From Allacma fusca (lineage: Eukaryota; Arthropoda; Collembola; Symphypleona; Sminthuridae): a stretch of 64,000 nucleotides of DNA. The notes beneath the pieces are model-generated. The model saw only the letters and a list, made by a program, of their open reading frames with translations. It had not been told where the DNA came from and made no database searches. Location: the NCBI GenBank assembly GCA_947179485.1, contig OX359246.1, forward strand, positions 35,381,632-35,445,631, given 5' to 3'. A program made the position numbers and the translations under genes. Of the stretch, positions 25,012-37,544 are shown piece by piece (within the stretch, counting starts at the first letter, position 1; each line of letters begins with the position of its first letter).

Positions 25012-25439
25012 GTTCCATGTATTCAAGTTAATGTACTTTTACAGCCCCTGATCCAGCATGCACCACACATGAATTTTTTCACGGGCTTTTACGGGGCTTT
25101 CACGGTCTTTTTTAACCGCATTAACCCGTCAAGTGTAATAAATTTTACCCGTACCCGCCCGAAACCCGGGCGGGCCGGGCTTTTTAAGGGCTTACCCGAA
25201 AAATTGTAACCGCCCGAGATGCTCTACTGTCCTACTATGCGTTTCTCATGCTATGCGCCTATGAAACATTTTTTCTTCTTCTAAAGTAAGTTTTTTGTAA
25301 TTCCTGCCATATTTTGAATGAATTTCAGGCTTTTTGGATTTACAAATTTTCAAACTACCGTTTAGCCTACTTTATTCCACATAACTTTAACGTACAAGGT
25401 CATGACTTTGATTTTGACCCCCCGGCCCGACCTCAGGAC

Positions 25440-26410
25440 CAGAGCTATGCAGTATTTTCAAATACAGTATTTTCAAATAAGTATTTTCAGACCACAAAGT
25501 ATTTTGTATTTTGTATTTCAAAATTTCCAACCTGTGGGCAAGTATTTTGTACGTAGTATTTTAAGAGCCAGTAAGTACAAATGTATTTGGTGTTTACTTA
25601 CTCTCAATGGCATGTGAAATGTATTTCAAATAAAGTATTTGGCTCAAAATACTTTTCACCTGTATGATTTCTGACTTTGACATTGTATGAAGCTTGTATG
25701 ATGTGCAATATCTATGAGAATTCCATTTTAGCTTTGGAATAACATAAGTTGGAAAGAATCGCTGCACTACATCAAATACGTTCAGGTTCTTGGTATTACA
25801 TATCGTCACTGAAGAGGCAAAATGGTCTACGCGCGCATGCTTTTGTACAGCACAAACCATTTTGCCTGTGCACCAATGATATTTAAGGTACTCCGAAGAC
25901 CGACTCGATTTAATTTTCAGATGCTAACTCTTTTTCATAACAATTATTTCGAAAGTACATTTAATTACTGATAAATAAAAAATTCATATTAATCTATATT
26001 ATGTACTTCATTAAGAGTCAAAACGACTTAAATTATAATTACTTATAATGAACTGACCTATTCGGCGACAGTTGAACAATGTGTTACTCGTGTGCACTAT
26101 ATGCAGTCTTTGAAGTGATTAGTTATCTGATTATGTTTTAAAAGGTTGCTTCTTAAAGCAGTTTGTGTTCCAGAAACCAAAAAGAGTGAGCAGTATTTTA
26201 GCTAGTAGGTATTTTAAGGAAAGTATTGTATTTAAAATACAGTATTTGTATTTGAGTATTGTAAATTACCTACGATGTATTGTATTTTTATTTGTATTTT
26301 AGCAATGTAACCTGAGGTATTTTACTTTGTATTTTGTATTTTCCATATTTTATTTCAGGTATTTTATTTTGTATTTTGTCATTGAAGTCCAAGTATTTTG
26401 CATAGCTCTG
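25440..26410. mobile_element. hAT-like element, GTATTTTG word array (1)
   Basis: Inverted ends CAGAGCTATGCA and TGCATAGCTCTG, with perfect 8-bp flanks ctcaggac (25432-25439, 26411-26418). The outer thirds repeat GTATTTTG/CAAAATAC-type words. Unique central DNA contains a small hairpin near 25818-25866 (AGGCAAAATGG paired with CCATTTTGCCT). Confidence 0.93.
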
Positions 26411-27189
26411 CTCAGGACGGGCCGGGGGGTCAAAATTTTGCGATTTTTCCAAGGGGGGTCAAAAGTAACTTTGGTATGCCCTTTGTACATGTATGAACAA
26501 GAAATATTTTCTCCATTACAAACCGCGGTTGCACTTCTTTTCAACGAGTTTTAAATGCTGTCGAGCTATGTATCAGGGGTTGATACTGCGAGTTACATCG
26601 ACTGGGTTCTCTTCATTTAGAACAATCTCGTCGTTAACCTTAGCTGCACGGTTCTCGAGTTCCATGATATTTTACGGCGTTAGTTACTAAGTAACTACAG
26701 CAGTACTCTATTCGGAGCTGTAACATTCACTTACTGCAACTTAGTCAAGCTGTGATGCTGTGGGAGCAACGTTTTATTCATTTCGTTGCTTGTTTGAATT
26801 TAACCGTTTTTACTTTTGATATTTGTTTCGGAATATCACCAACGTGACCAATTAATATCAATTCAGAAGGAATTACCGTCGGAGAAAAATTGAATATATT
26901 TGTATGGTTGATTAATTATGGATGTTGTACACAATTGTACGGAATTCAGTGCCTTGTAGTTTCCGGCTTTACCCCTGTCCACATTGCCCTGGCATTTTCG
27001 GCATTTTCATTTGATGGTATTTTTGGCATCTTTGGCACGTTGGATATTTTCAGCCTACTGTAGGCATTTAGCTATGTTCGCGAGAAATGTTTCAACATGT
27101 AGCGTTAGCTACGGATCTGCTATCTTTGCATACTTAATCACATATCAGCATGTTACAAGTTGTAAAAAACCAAATTTATTGATAATATT

Positions 27190-28090
27190 TGAGGTGTGGA
27201 ATATTTTGAAATATTGTATTTGAAACAGTATTTGAAATACATTTAGTATTTCGTATTTGGTATTTTTCTAGCCGTAAATTGTTTACGGTATTTTGTATTT
27301 CGTATTTTGTCAGCACCAACATGTCTACGGTATTTTATATTTGTATTTTGAAGATTAAGAACTTGATAGTATTTTGTATTTATTTATCTTCTAAAATTTA
27401 CTTATTCAGTACTTCAAATACAAAATATAGTTTTGAAATACATGACTGGCAATTGTTAAGGTCGTCTCCAAAACATTCTCAAATAAATATTTTAAATGTA
27501 AAAGCACTAATTTAAAACATTTTTGGAAACCTGTTGGACGGTTTTGAAGAAATTACTGTATAAATACATAAAATCCAATGTATCTGAGAACTATGAAGCT
27601 AGCTAAATTAGTGGCGCGAATATAAATACATTACACAGGAGTTATAAGATTATTTGTTTAAAGGAAAAATATTCTGTACCTACGGCCATGTTAATTTACT
27701 TTGGTACACACAAATGCACAATTCTAAAGTCTAATAACATGCAGTTACCTTTATTAAGTAGATTTTATTTTAAATATCGTATTATTTGGCCGAATTATAG
27801 AAACTTTAGATACATCTCAGATATGTACTTTGAGGTAAATATGAGAGTATTTTCAATATGTATTTCGTATTTCAAATATGGTATTTTTACTTCAAATTTT
27901 CTTGTTTTTTTTGAATGAAAGTATTTGATTTTGTATCTTGCCCAAATGACTCTGGATATTTGTATTTTATATTGTATCTTAACTAAGTTACACCTGATAT
28001 TTGTAGTTTATATTTGTATTTTAACTGTTCTGAAAATGTATTTGTATTTTGTATTTCAATAATAAATTTCATGTATTTTCCACACCTCTG
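27190..28090. mobile_element. hAT-like element, GTATTTTG word array (2)
   Basis: Left end TGAGGTGTGGA and mirrored right end CAGAGGTGTGGA; the left end appears to have lost one base. Flanks ataatatt and ataatata match at 7 of 8. The body repeats the same TATTTTGTATTT words as the element at 25440 although the terminal bases differ. Confidence 0.75.
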
Positions 28091-31000
28091 ATAATATAGT
28101 AATTTTTTTTTATTTATTTTGGTGCAAGAATTCGTTTGCACATAATGCATAATCATTTAGCCTGCAAACACATGTTCATAAAAATGTAACAAAGATTAAA
28201 AAGCTGCTATCTATATGGAATATTTTTGCGTTGTCCCATTTTTGACTCCTAGGCTTACTTACTTGGGTTGATAAAATTCAATATTCAAAGTCAACCCAAA
28301 CATTGCCACATAAGCTCAAAGTTTCAACTCTTTTCAAATCCTTAAAAAACTAAATTTTTTAAGCCACTCACCAAGTAATTACTTATGTGTATTGATTATT
28401 CAGAACCTTAATAAAATCTTCAAACGATCAATCTTCAAGGTTAGATTATATCAAAATGCTCCGGGCAAAACGCTGATCCACCAAAAACAGTAAACATGTT
28501 TCTGCTAACGTCACCAATACTCTAAACATGCTCAAAATACCGCGTACTGTCAGACTAGCGCACTTTCTTTTGAGTAACCCTTGTACTTCTGCATGTAAAT
28601 CATAGGGCAAAATCCAACTTGGAACTTCCAGGCCGAAAATTCTCGATATCGGTACACAACTAGAAGCAGTAAGTGCCAGGGGTCACGATTCTGTACTTGG
28701 ATTAAAATTCCATTGAGAATTGTGGAAATAGTAGTAGGAAACGTACTTGACCCTGTCAGTTCCACAAAATCGACCTCAAAAGTCGTAAAATTTCATAAAT
28801 ATTCCTCTTGCAGGTTTAATGCAATGTGAATGGCAGTATTTAGTGTAGTGGTTGGGAATTGGTGAATGTGAGGAATGATTTTGGTAGTGAGTGATGAAAA
28901 ATTGTGAGTGATGAGAAAGTGGGGCATAAATGAACACCCATCAATTTAAAAGCATTAATATATTAAGTCACACATTCAAAATTCAATAATTATTATTACT
29001 TTGTTCCCATAACTATTAATTGTTTTGCAGGATCATTTTCAAGTGAGTTTATGGCGTGAACAACTTCAAACAGAATTAACGTGGAGTGCATATGCTATGA
29101 AAAGGATCATTCAGCGGCATTCTGAGGATTTTCATTATATTGAAGTACCGCGACGGAAGGCATTTTATCCTTCAGTGTTCACTGGGGATCGTGTCAGGAT
29201 TCGCAATCCGTTGAACTCAGAAGGTAAATTTTTTTTGACGTGAGAATAAGGTTTTCAAATGATGTAGATGAATAATACTCTAAAGATTAGAAATTCATTT
29301 GTATTGCAGAAATGTTTGAAGGTCCAATTAGAAACATTATCTTTGATGATGAAGATCTTGCTAGAATTCTTGTCCAATTACCGAAGAAGTTCAATCAAAA
29401 TTATGACGGAAGCCCCTGTGTAGTTCAGTTTATTCCAGGAATAGCTTCCTTTGCAAGATTACATTTTGCAGTAAAGCAAACAGTACAATATCGTGGACCA
29501 GACTGGCTTTTCCCAGCAAGTATAGCTCTGAGAGAGCCCTGCATAAGGTATTCCGAAGATGAGGACGTTCTGGTAAGCTAACTTTAGAAAATGGTTCAAA
29601 GTTTTTGTTATAAAGTTACTGTAGTAATATAGTTTCCGGGACTATTTTTTGTGGGTGTTTTTTTTCTACTATTATAAAATGCAGTTACGTTCATGTGCCC
29701 AAATTTCCCTGTCTCAATTGGAGTTGGAGGTCATTTTTAGTTTGGGGTACAGGGAACTCTAAGTGTTGGGTAAAGCAGGACTTTACTGTACTTAAGCTAG
29801 GGATAAGGACCAATTTATGCATTAGATATTGGTGGTTTGAGCGAATTCGGATTCGATAACCTCAAGTGGCCAGTTTCTTTTAGTTACTTCAGAATTTTAT
29901 TCGTAATCCAGAAATTCAAACTTGAAAATTTATCACTGACAATTTTGAAGCCCGTGTTGTTTAAATAATCTCATCGCACGTTCTGTCTAAATGTACATAT
30001 GTATAATATATTATATTAATATTTACATAGCTTGTCGGCATAATTTATTATTATTTTATTTTAGCAACCAGCTTTTCAAGATAAAGACATGCAGGGAAAC
30101 TCAAATGGCTCAGTACAAACAAACAAACTCAAATGGTATCACCACAAGTTGAATGAGGAACAAAAAAATGCGGTTAGAAATATTTTAATGGCAAAAGGTC
30201 GGCCACTACCTTACATTATATTTGGCCCCCCGGGGACAGGCAAAACCATTACTGTGGTTGAAGCTATTCTGCAGATTTACTTTATGGAACCATCATCAAG
30301 GTTAAAGAACTCCAACTTATTCACGATTCTTTCAAGTTTCATGACAAATGCATCTCAAACCTCGAACAGTCAAATATTTCATTGTAAGCAAATGAACTGG
30401 CAGAATATTGGTCACTTTACCGACAAATGCGGCGGCGGATGTGATAACTGAGCACCTGGTGGCTACCGAACTGTTCATCCCAAAGGATTTGGTACGTTTA
30501 AATGGATTCCTTCGAAATGAAGAGGAAGTATCCAGTCGTATCGTAGATTTCTGTGAAGATGGTGAGCATCTGGATAAGGTAGCCGGGACGAGATTGATCA
30601 TATGTACTGTGGCTACAGCTGGCCAATTTTTCCACCTCGATTTGAAGAAAGGGGGACAGTTCAGTCATGTGTTTATTGACGAAGCTGGTTACTGTACCGA
30701 GCCAGAAACTTTGATACCTTGTGTTGTGGCAGCTAGTTATAAAAAAAGTCAAGTACGTTGCGGTGTTTAAAAGTTTTGTATACGCACGGTGTTAGTAATT
30801 ATTACAGAAATATTTGTTAATAATTCTTAAAGAAATCAATGTTGCTCAGGTCATTCTTGCAGGCGATCCAGAACAGCTCGGCCCAGTTGTAATGTGTGGC
30901 AGTAATGAAGTTCTGGAAGTGTCTTTGCTGGAGCGCTTAATGAGTACAAAGCTGTATGCAAGAGATGAAGAAATGTACCCAGAGACAACGTACAACCCCG

Positions 31001-31890
31001 CCATCATTACCAAGCTAGTCAAGAACTACAGAGCGCATCCATTGTTATTGAAACTTCCCTCCCAATTGTTCTACTCGGATGAATTAGTTTCTTGTGCAAA
31101 AATAGAAGATACGGATGACTTATTAAATTTACCATTCCTACCCAAAAAAGGAGTACCATTAGTTTTCCATGGTGTTGATGGAATTTGTTACCGCGGTGTT
31201 CACTCCCCAAGTTCGTTTAATGAAAGGGAGGCTTTGCAAGTAGCTGAGTGAGTATGTTAAGCTCCTTAGGAAAAATGGCGTGACTAATGAGGATATCGGG
31301 ATTATCACTCCATATCGAAAACAAGTTAGTTTTCGATGCTTTATTTTTAAATGATTTTTATTGAAGTCAGACATTTGTTTTGGAAAAATATTTAATAAAT
31401 TCTGGAATTTGTATGATTTTAGGTTGAAAAAATTCAAGATTTGCTTAAATCCGTGATTCCAAAGGATACCCTTCCCCTAATCGCCTCTGTAGATCAATTC
31501 CAGGGAGGAGAAAGGAAGGTTATCATAATTTCAACAGTACGATCTTATTCGGGAGATGTCACCCAGTTAATGTTGCCCCGTTTGAATTTCATCTTCTCCA
31601 GAAAGAGATTTAACGTGTCAATAACTCGTGCTAAAGTAATGATGATAGTTATCGGAAATCCAATTGTTCTGTCACAGAACACCTACTGGAGACAGTTGCT
31701 GGACTATTCGATCCAGCTAGGTGCGTACACTGGATGTCCACTACCAAATTTTGCAGATACTCGTAGGGATGAAATTGGTGGTGTAAATGGACAGGTATGC
31801 GACTTCAAGTCGGATGATGCGGAAGAGTTTAAAAAATTAGAACCGTTGTATAAAGAAATAAAAGGAACCGAAGTCAGCTTTAAATACTAA

Positions 31891-33013
31891 TAGGGTCGGG
31901 ATGGTGCACAAGTTTATTTTGAAATGGTGTCATGTATTAGGACTCAAATAACGAAACTAGGCAAGACGTTCCGAAGAAGACCTTTACATAGATACTTTAC
32001 TATATAGTGGAGCCAAAATTTTGGGTCCCCGTCAGCCTACTTTTAATTACAACATCTTGAGTTGCAAAACATTCTTGAATGCCCTAATTTATTGAATAAC
32101 TTGAAATAAACTGCAAAACAGTTCAAACTATTTTTTTTACCTTTCATGAAAATATGGTAAGTTCATAAATTCTCCTTTGAGACCATTGCTCTGAATATGA
32201 ATTTTCTCAACCTTGCTTTCTCTTCTGACAATGAGTCAGCGAGTTATGCATCCCTGTATTACGTGTTCATGACCCAAATTTTCAACGTAGAACCCTGTAA
32301 ATAGCCATCTTGAAAGTTCTTATTTGATTCAAAAATCATCGAAAACATACTTGAAAACAAAATTGAAACTCGAGTACACAATTTAAAACTTTCGAAAGAT
32401 GGCATTTTCGTAAAAAATTCTGATTTGACTCCACTTTTTTGAAAACTTCACCCAGAAATTTTAAATTAGCGGGATAAAGCATTTTCCAAACTCTGAAAAG
32501 GCATTTACTTGAAAATGGAGGAATGAAATGTTTTGCGCTATCGTCCCTTATATTGGCTAAAAAGAGAGATACATATGAAACACCCCGTGTATACATCCCG
32601 AAGAACGCCCCTAGAATGTTTAGGTTTTTTTAACGACCCTAAAACTTACTGTTCTGTTCTGCCTGTATATGGCTTGTGTTCAAATGCAATTACTTTGGCA
32701 AAGTAGAAATTTATTGTTCAAAAATCCCGAACTTCAATCGATGAATCGATAGCAATTGAAGCGAAGCGCTCGTGTCAAACTAGTGCAAAATTGATTGATA
32801 GTCAATTTATTGGTTGGCTGATTGTGTCCGGGAATCTGTATATTGCATGAATTCTGAAGTAGATGTTTACAACAAAGCTCAGTATTTTTATATATCATTA
32901 CATGGGTCAAGTGGGTTGCCAGGAAAAGGAGATAATTACAAATGCAACATAATCATTAACAAGTTTGTTTTTTTTTTAAATTCATGAAATTTCGACTTCC
33001 GGAGTGGGTAATG
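31891..33013. repeat. Duplicated spacer after helicase copy 2
   Basis: No gene. Matches 10553-13224 of the first unit minus the two hAT-like elements found there, providing empty sites at 32262-32269 and 32540-32547. An AATAAA lies near 32105. Confidence 0.65.
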
Positions 33014-34013
33014 TAGTGCTGCGCTCGGGTCAAGTATTTATAAAGATCCGACCACGAACTTGACTTGACCCCGACTTCTCAAGTACGTATTTCAAGATTA
33101 CCCGAACTTGACATTTTCAGTTCAAGTAATACTTGAATGAAACAAGTTCGGGTTTTCAAGTAATTCTCATATTACTTGACCATGATTTTATACGCGCGTT
33201 TCGGGTCCAACTTCAACTTGACTTGACCATGACCCGAACTTGACCATGAACTTGAACTTTCAAGTACTTTCAAGTAATCCATTGGACATCAAAATACTTA
33301 AGTTTTATTGAATTTATATTTCTAATGAAAGCGAACCTGGGTTTCTAACACACTAGGTTTCACCCAGCATTTTGCTAGCAACCGCCTCTAAAAATAATAG
33401 TTGTATTTTTGGTTCCTTTCAATGAATGTAGAACGATTGTACACTGCAGATCTACTCTGATTTCGTGTACCGGGTGGGTCTGGTGACTCAGTTGACATTT
33501 TCGGGGACACAGAACTCCTTTTAGGTTTTGTTGTCACATACTATTATAAACATGGGTGCTAACATTTTTAAATCAATTTCCACGGAGCCATATGAATGTT
33601 GAGCTTTCTTTTGTATTTGTGTACACGAACAAATTAACAAATGCCGCTTAAAGTGATGTATTAAATGCCGTTTTAAGTTTCATTTAGTACAGTGAATCGT
33701 AAGTGAATTGAAAACTCCCTCAGCCATGAAGAATTGCACAAACAAAATTACTTGAACTTGTACACGAAAAACTCAAGTTCGTGGTCAAGTACTTTTTAAT
33801 ATTTACTTGAACATGACCAGGTACTATGGTTCAAGTAAAATAATTATACTTGACCACGAACTTGACTTGAGGTAAGAAATCATGGTCAAGTCGATGAAAT
33901 ACCTGAACACGACCCGAACCGTTCATGGTTTTAAATTTATTTACTTGACCACGACCCGAACGCGAACTTGACTTGAAATACTCGTGTACTACTTGTACTT
34001 GTGCGCAGCTCTG
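33014..34013. mobile_element. hAT-like element, CTTGACTTGACC word array
   Basis: Ends TAGTGCTGCGC and GCGCAGCTCTG, with perfect 8-bp flanks gggtaatg (33006-33013 and 34014-34021). The first unit has the empty site, a single gggtaatg at 13217-13224 in otherwise matching sequence. Both subterminal regions are arrays of CAAGTTCGGGTCAAGT-like words pointing inwards. No transposase. Confidence 0.95.
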
Positions 34014-34698
34014 GGGTAATGTATTATCCACGGTCTACGTGACCATCGAATTTATTTCCGTGGTTAAATCAGATTTTTACGCAAGTTTGATTTTTAAAAT
34101 GAAATTTCATGAATGGCAATTACAAAATTGAAGGCGGATGACAATAATCCAAGATCTAAGAGGTTGGTTGTCGTTAGTTCTGTCGTCGTTGTAACTTCTT
34201 CCTTTCGAAATCCTTAGCTGCCACAAAAAAATCGAAACACAGTTAAACCAACGCCCAAGCGATTTGGCATTGCTTGAAGTACCGAAATCAATGTTAATTC
34301 GAGAAAGAAAATCCTTGTATTATTTGTTTTCCCAACGTCACTTGACATTAATTCAAGTGATGTAATTTGTTGTTTAACTTAATTAGCTATTTCATTGGTA
34401 AAACATTTCGTCTATAATTTTTAGTAGAACTGGAGCAAATATGTATGTTGATACAAGCATGATCTTTCCCACTATATTTTTTTCAGGTCAAAGGAATCGA
34501 ATAGTTTTTACAAAATCAGTAGGATTCTTACTAGTGCGGTCCACGGCGTTGGTATACAAAATTTTGACATTTAGATTACTGCGTTCCTACGATTTCTACA
34601 CATACGCACACATGCACGTCAAGAGCACATGCACATACATATGTTACTATGGCGCTGACCTAATTACAGAAATTACAGAAAAAACTCAAGCAATGAGC
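34014..34698. repeat. Duplicated spacer, continuation
   Basis: Continues the match to 13217-13740 in the first unit. No gene seen. Confidence 0.5.
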
Positions 34699-36780
34699 GT
34701 GTTGGCTAACAATTGGCCCATCACCCCCATGGTTGGGGAATCAAAACGTTGGTTAAACAGCTCTACGCTACGTTGGTATCTCGTTGGCCCGTCAATGTTT
34801 GTAGTATCACAATAATTGCTGGAATCATTTTAGTTTACAACATTGGGGTAACGTTGGCCTAATGTTGGCCCAATTTTGGTTGAATTTGACCGAATTTAAT
34901 CGTAGTACCCGCCAATCCTATTGGCAGAAAAAGCGCTTTTTATTGCACGGATTTAAATTTGATTCATATCTACTGCATGGTCAGAATCATTTTCAATAAG
35001 TTGGGAATATTTGGTAGAAGAACAAAGTGAGCATTACTGGATCCTGCGGATTACTGTAGATTTATCATACATTCAATTATTTTTTCTTCAGCAAATTAAA
35101 ATCAGATCAATAGTTTCTGTGTAGTGGAGTTTACAGAAGACGCGACAATTGAAGTTGTCCCAAAATCCAGGTTAGATAAAAACCGGATTAATAATTGTTT
35201 TTTTCCTGTCAAAACCCGAGAGAACATTTCAAAATTAAGGTCTACTAAAAATTCTAAGCCGGGGAATTTGTGGCCCGCACAAACTGTCCGTATTCGTCAC
35301 AGCTCAGGTAAGAATTTGTTGTTCATATTTATGAACATTATACACATTTACATACAATTGTGTCATTGAAATAACTAAACTAATTCATTTTTGATATTGA
35401 AATTTTCAAAATTATTCTTATGTAATTTTTTAATAGATTATTTCATAAAGGCCAGATACGCAGTCGTAAAATTAGAGTACACGTCTACTGTCAAACCTTC
35501 TGAAGATGCGGGAAGTGGGCATTTTGCCAAAAAACGAATCAGAAAGCCAAAAGCAATTTTTTCCCCATCCACCTCCAACGTGAAGCGATCTAAACGAGAC
35601 CCAATCACATCTTCTGACTGTTAGGACCATGATGTGGATACAAATTATCAATTTTCACATCTGCATCCATTGTTTACAGGTAAAGTATCTTATAATATAT
35701 AAAACTGGGATCAAAATGCGCTTATGTATATATTTGTTACTATTGTAATTTAATCCAAATGTCTTTCTGTGCAATATTTCATTAAAAGCTTCCGAAGTTG
35801 GACTGGAATTAACTGATAACGTTTCAGTTGCTAGTCGAACTGCCTATACGACGCAAATTCCCTTAATTATAGGAGAAGGTACAGTGTAGTGATAAGCCAA
35901 TGAAAATTAATCAACATTTCTTGAAAATTTAAGTATGTGGAATGAACATGTATATTGCAGTAAGCGACGGAATATCGGATGACAACGTAATCCCATCGGA
36001 CTCCAAGGACGAATTTGATCGTAAAAATTATTTAAAAGCAAAGTGATTCTGTATTTTGGTAATTTAATACAATATGAAATTCACCAATATATCTATTTTT
36101 CTACAGGTCCCTCATTACCGCCAGAGGATTTACATACTGCTGCTTCTAGCTGTGCAGGAAACGTAGAAGAATTCAGACCGATTCCGCAGGTTTTCTTACA
36201 GGAGTTTAGAAGTAACAAGAACAACATTTAATTAATTATCAATAATCATTTCATTAGGATTATTTCTTAATGCAATTCTGTTGGCAGAGCTTCAGGAAAC
36301 GATTTTTAAGAAACTTCCAGGGATCGGAACTGATGTGGAAATCGTTCGTTCAGTAGTGTTTCGTCGATCCAATGCCGTCCCAAATTGTCATTTACTATTC
36401 CGATCAAATCTGAAAATGATCTCATTGCAGCTGAAGAAGCTTTCTAGTTCGAAAAGATATTCTAAGTCAATAATTAATGTGAAGTGTATCCTTTTACCTT
36501 GGTCAAAGACCAAAGAATCTTACTTTTGTATTCCGTTGGTACATTCTAATGAAACCGAATAAAAATACTGACATTTATTATTAATATATTGTATTTGATT
36601 GACACTCATACGCCATCTATCGTGATGTCCATTAAATGCTGGAACAATGTTGGCTAACATGTTACACATTGTTGGGCCATCGTTGGCAATATGTCTAGTT
36701 GCCATATTTGGGCCAAAGTTGTGCCAACGAACAAGCTATACTGGTGGGCCAACGTACCCGACCAACGTTGGGCCAAAATA
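34699..36780 (+). mobile_element. DNA element with GTTGGCC-rich ends and a decayed multi-exon gene
   Basis: Both ends are rich in CGTTGGCCC/GGGCCAACG words in inverse orientation. Between them, spliced-looking pieces form a gene relic: about 35125-35307 (FTEDATIEVVPKSRL..), 35438-35623 (basic KKRIRKPK, then an in-frame TAG), 35788-35880, 35960-36019, 36109-36205 and 36260-36560. The first piece resembles the VEF..(V/I)EVVP..W N-terminal module of arthropod and cnidarian transposon proteins that often carry DUF4806. I do not see the DUF4806 part. Exact termini and target duplication are unresolved. Confidence 0.5.
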
Positions 36781-37009
36781 CGTTTGCAGATTGGGAGACA
36801 GCTCACAAGAAATTCCACTTTCTGTGTGAAACCAGAACATCTTTTTTGAAATTGTCAAAAATGTCCTGTTTACGCTTTTTCGGTTGTGTTAACTTATACT
36901 GACTTACAATTCAAATATTTGGAACTAACGTTACAAAATCATATTGAATAAATTGTTTATTTAAGTTAACCCAATAAGTGTTATAGGGGGCAAGCGTTTT
37001 ACACCCGCC

Positions 37010-37544
37010 TTGTGTTTCTGTTCGGTATCGGGAATTACCGAGGTTCCGGTTCGGTTTCGGTTCCGGTACGATTTCGGGTCAACGATTTAAAGAACCGTTA
37101 AGTTTCGGTCCGGTTTCGGGTCACGGGTTAAAGAATCGTTACATTTCGGTCCGGTTTCGGGTCACGGGTTAAAGAATCGTTACATTTCGGTCCGGTTTTG
37201 GGTACAAAAATTAAAACCGTAAGTGTTCGCGAAGGGCTTGTTAAAGCTGTCGTTTTGGATGAAAACGCGACACATGCATTTGTCAAGCATCTGTCAACTA
37301 TCATTTGAAAACGCGACAAAATTTGACTTCCATGAAAATGAATCCTGTACGTTTTCTACCGGTTCGGAAAGGAACCGGAACCGGTTCGGGAACTGCTTTT
37401 ATTTTCCGGATCGGTTCCGGGAAAGCAAAAATGTCCCGGACTCGAACATATTGGTTCCGGTTTCGGGAACAGAAATGGGATTTTTTTGGGTTCGGGAAAA
37501 CTAGTCGGGTCGAGTCCATGTTTTGGTACCGTTCAGAAACACTA
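37010..37544. mobile_element. hAT-like element, TTCCGGTTCGG word array
   Basis: Ends TTGTGTTTCTG and the mirrored TAGTGTTTCTG, with perfect 8-bp flanks cacccgcc (37002-37009, 37545-37552). The interior repeats GGTTCCGGTTCGGTTTCGG-like words on both sides. Confidence 0.9.

Larger units (their letters stand above)
22212..25226. mobile_element. hAT-like element (TAGAGCATC family), split by a Gypsy element
   Basis: Starts TAGAGCATC and ends GATGCTCTA, with flanks ctgtttta (22204-22211) and ctgtccta (25227-25234) matching at 6 of 8 positions. Subterminal DNA is a CCCGCCCG/GGCCCGTA word array. Apart from the Gypsy insertion it matches the intact sister element at 38060-38783. Confidence 0.88.
21506..28941. 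mobile_element. Mutator-like foldback element with long terminal repeats
   Basis: The outer ends are long inverted repeats (roughly 300 bp or more: 21506 to about 21830, mirrored from 28941 back to about 28600), starting ATGGGTGTTCATTTAT. They are flanked by a perfect 9-bp duplication caatttaaa (21497-21505 and 28942-28950). Long inverted ends with a 9-bp duplication are the signature of Mutator-like elements. The left arm also holds a tandem duplication of about 167 bp (starting near 21673 and 21840). No transposase of its own is visible. The original interior has been filled with later insertions at 22212-25226, 25440-26410 and 27190-28090. It lies in intron 1 of helicase copy 2 and is absent from copy 1. 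Confidence 0.85.
21001..31890 (+). pseudogene. MOV10-like SF1 RNA helicase, copy 2 (frameshifted)
   Basis: Same seven exons as copy 1: 21001-21213, 29031-29223, 29310-29572, 30065-30300, 30404-30752, 30850-31324 and 31423-31890, with identical splice phases. Helicase motifs I (GPPGTGKT), Ia, II (DEAG), III, IV and VI are present, and motif V has the normal FQGGE. Exon 6 carries a 4-bp duplication (GAGTGAGTATG against GAGTATG in copy 1), giving an immediate TGA at 31249-31251 and shifting the rest. A product would end after motif III and lack motifs IV-VI. Intron 1 is 7.8 kb because of a nested element cluster. Overall identity to copy 1 is very high by eye, so disruption is recent, or the 4 bp is an assembly error. 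Read support would decide. Confidence 0.85.

Noticed and set aside
30332-30752. Minus-strand frames of 84-112 codons opposite helicase exon 5 (and the same at 8989-9493)
   Set aside because: Shadows of the conserved helicase exon in both copies.
36647-36902. Short frames rich in VGP and GQ near 36650-36900
   Set aside because: Produced by GTTGGCC word repeats at the end of the mobile element.
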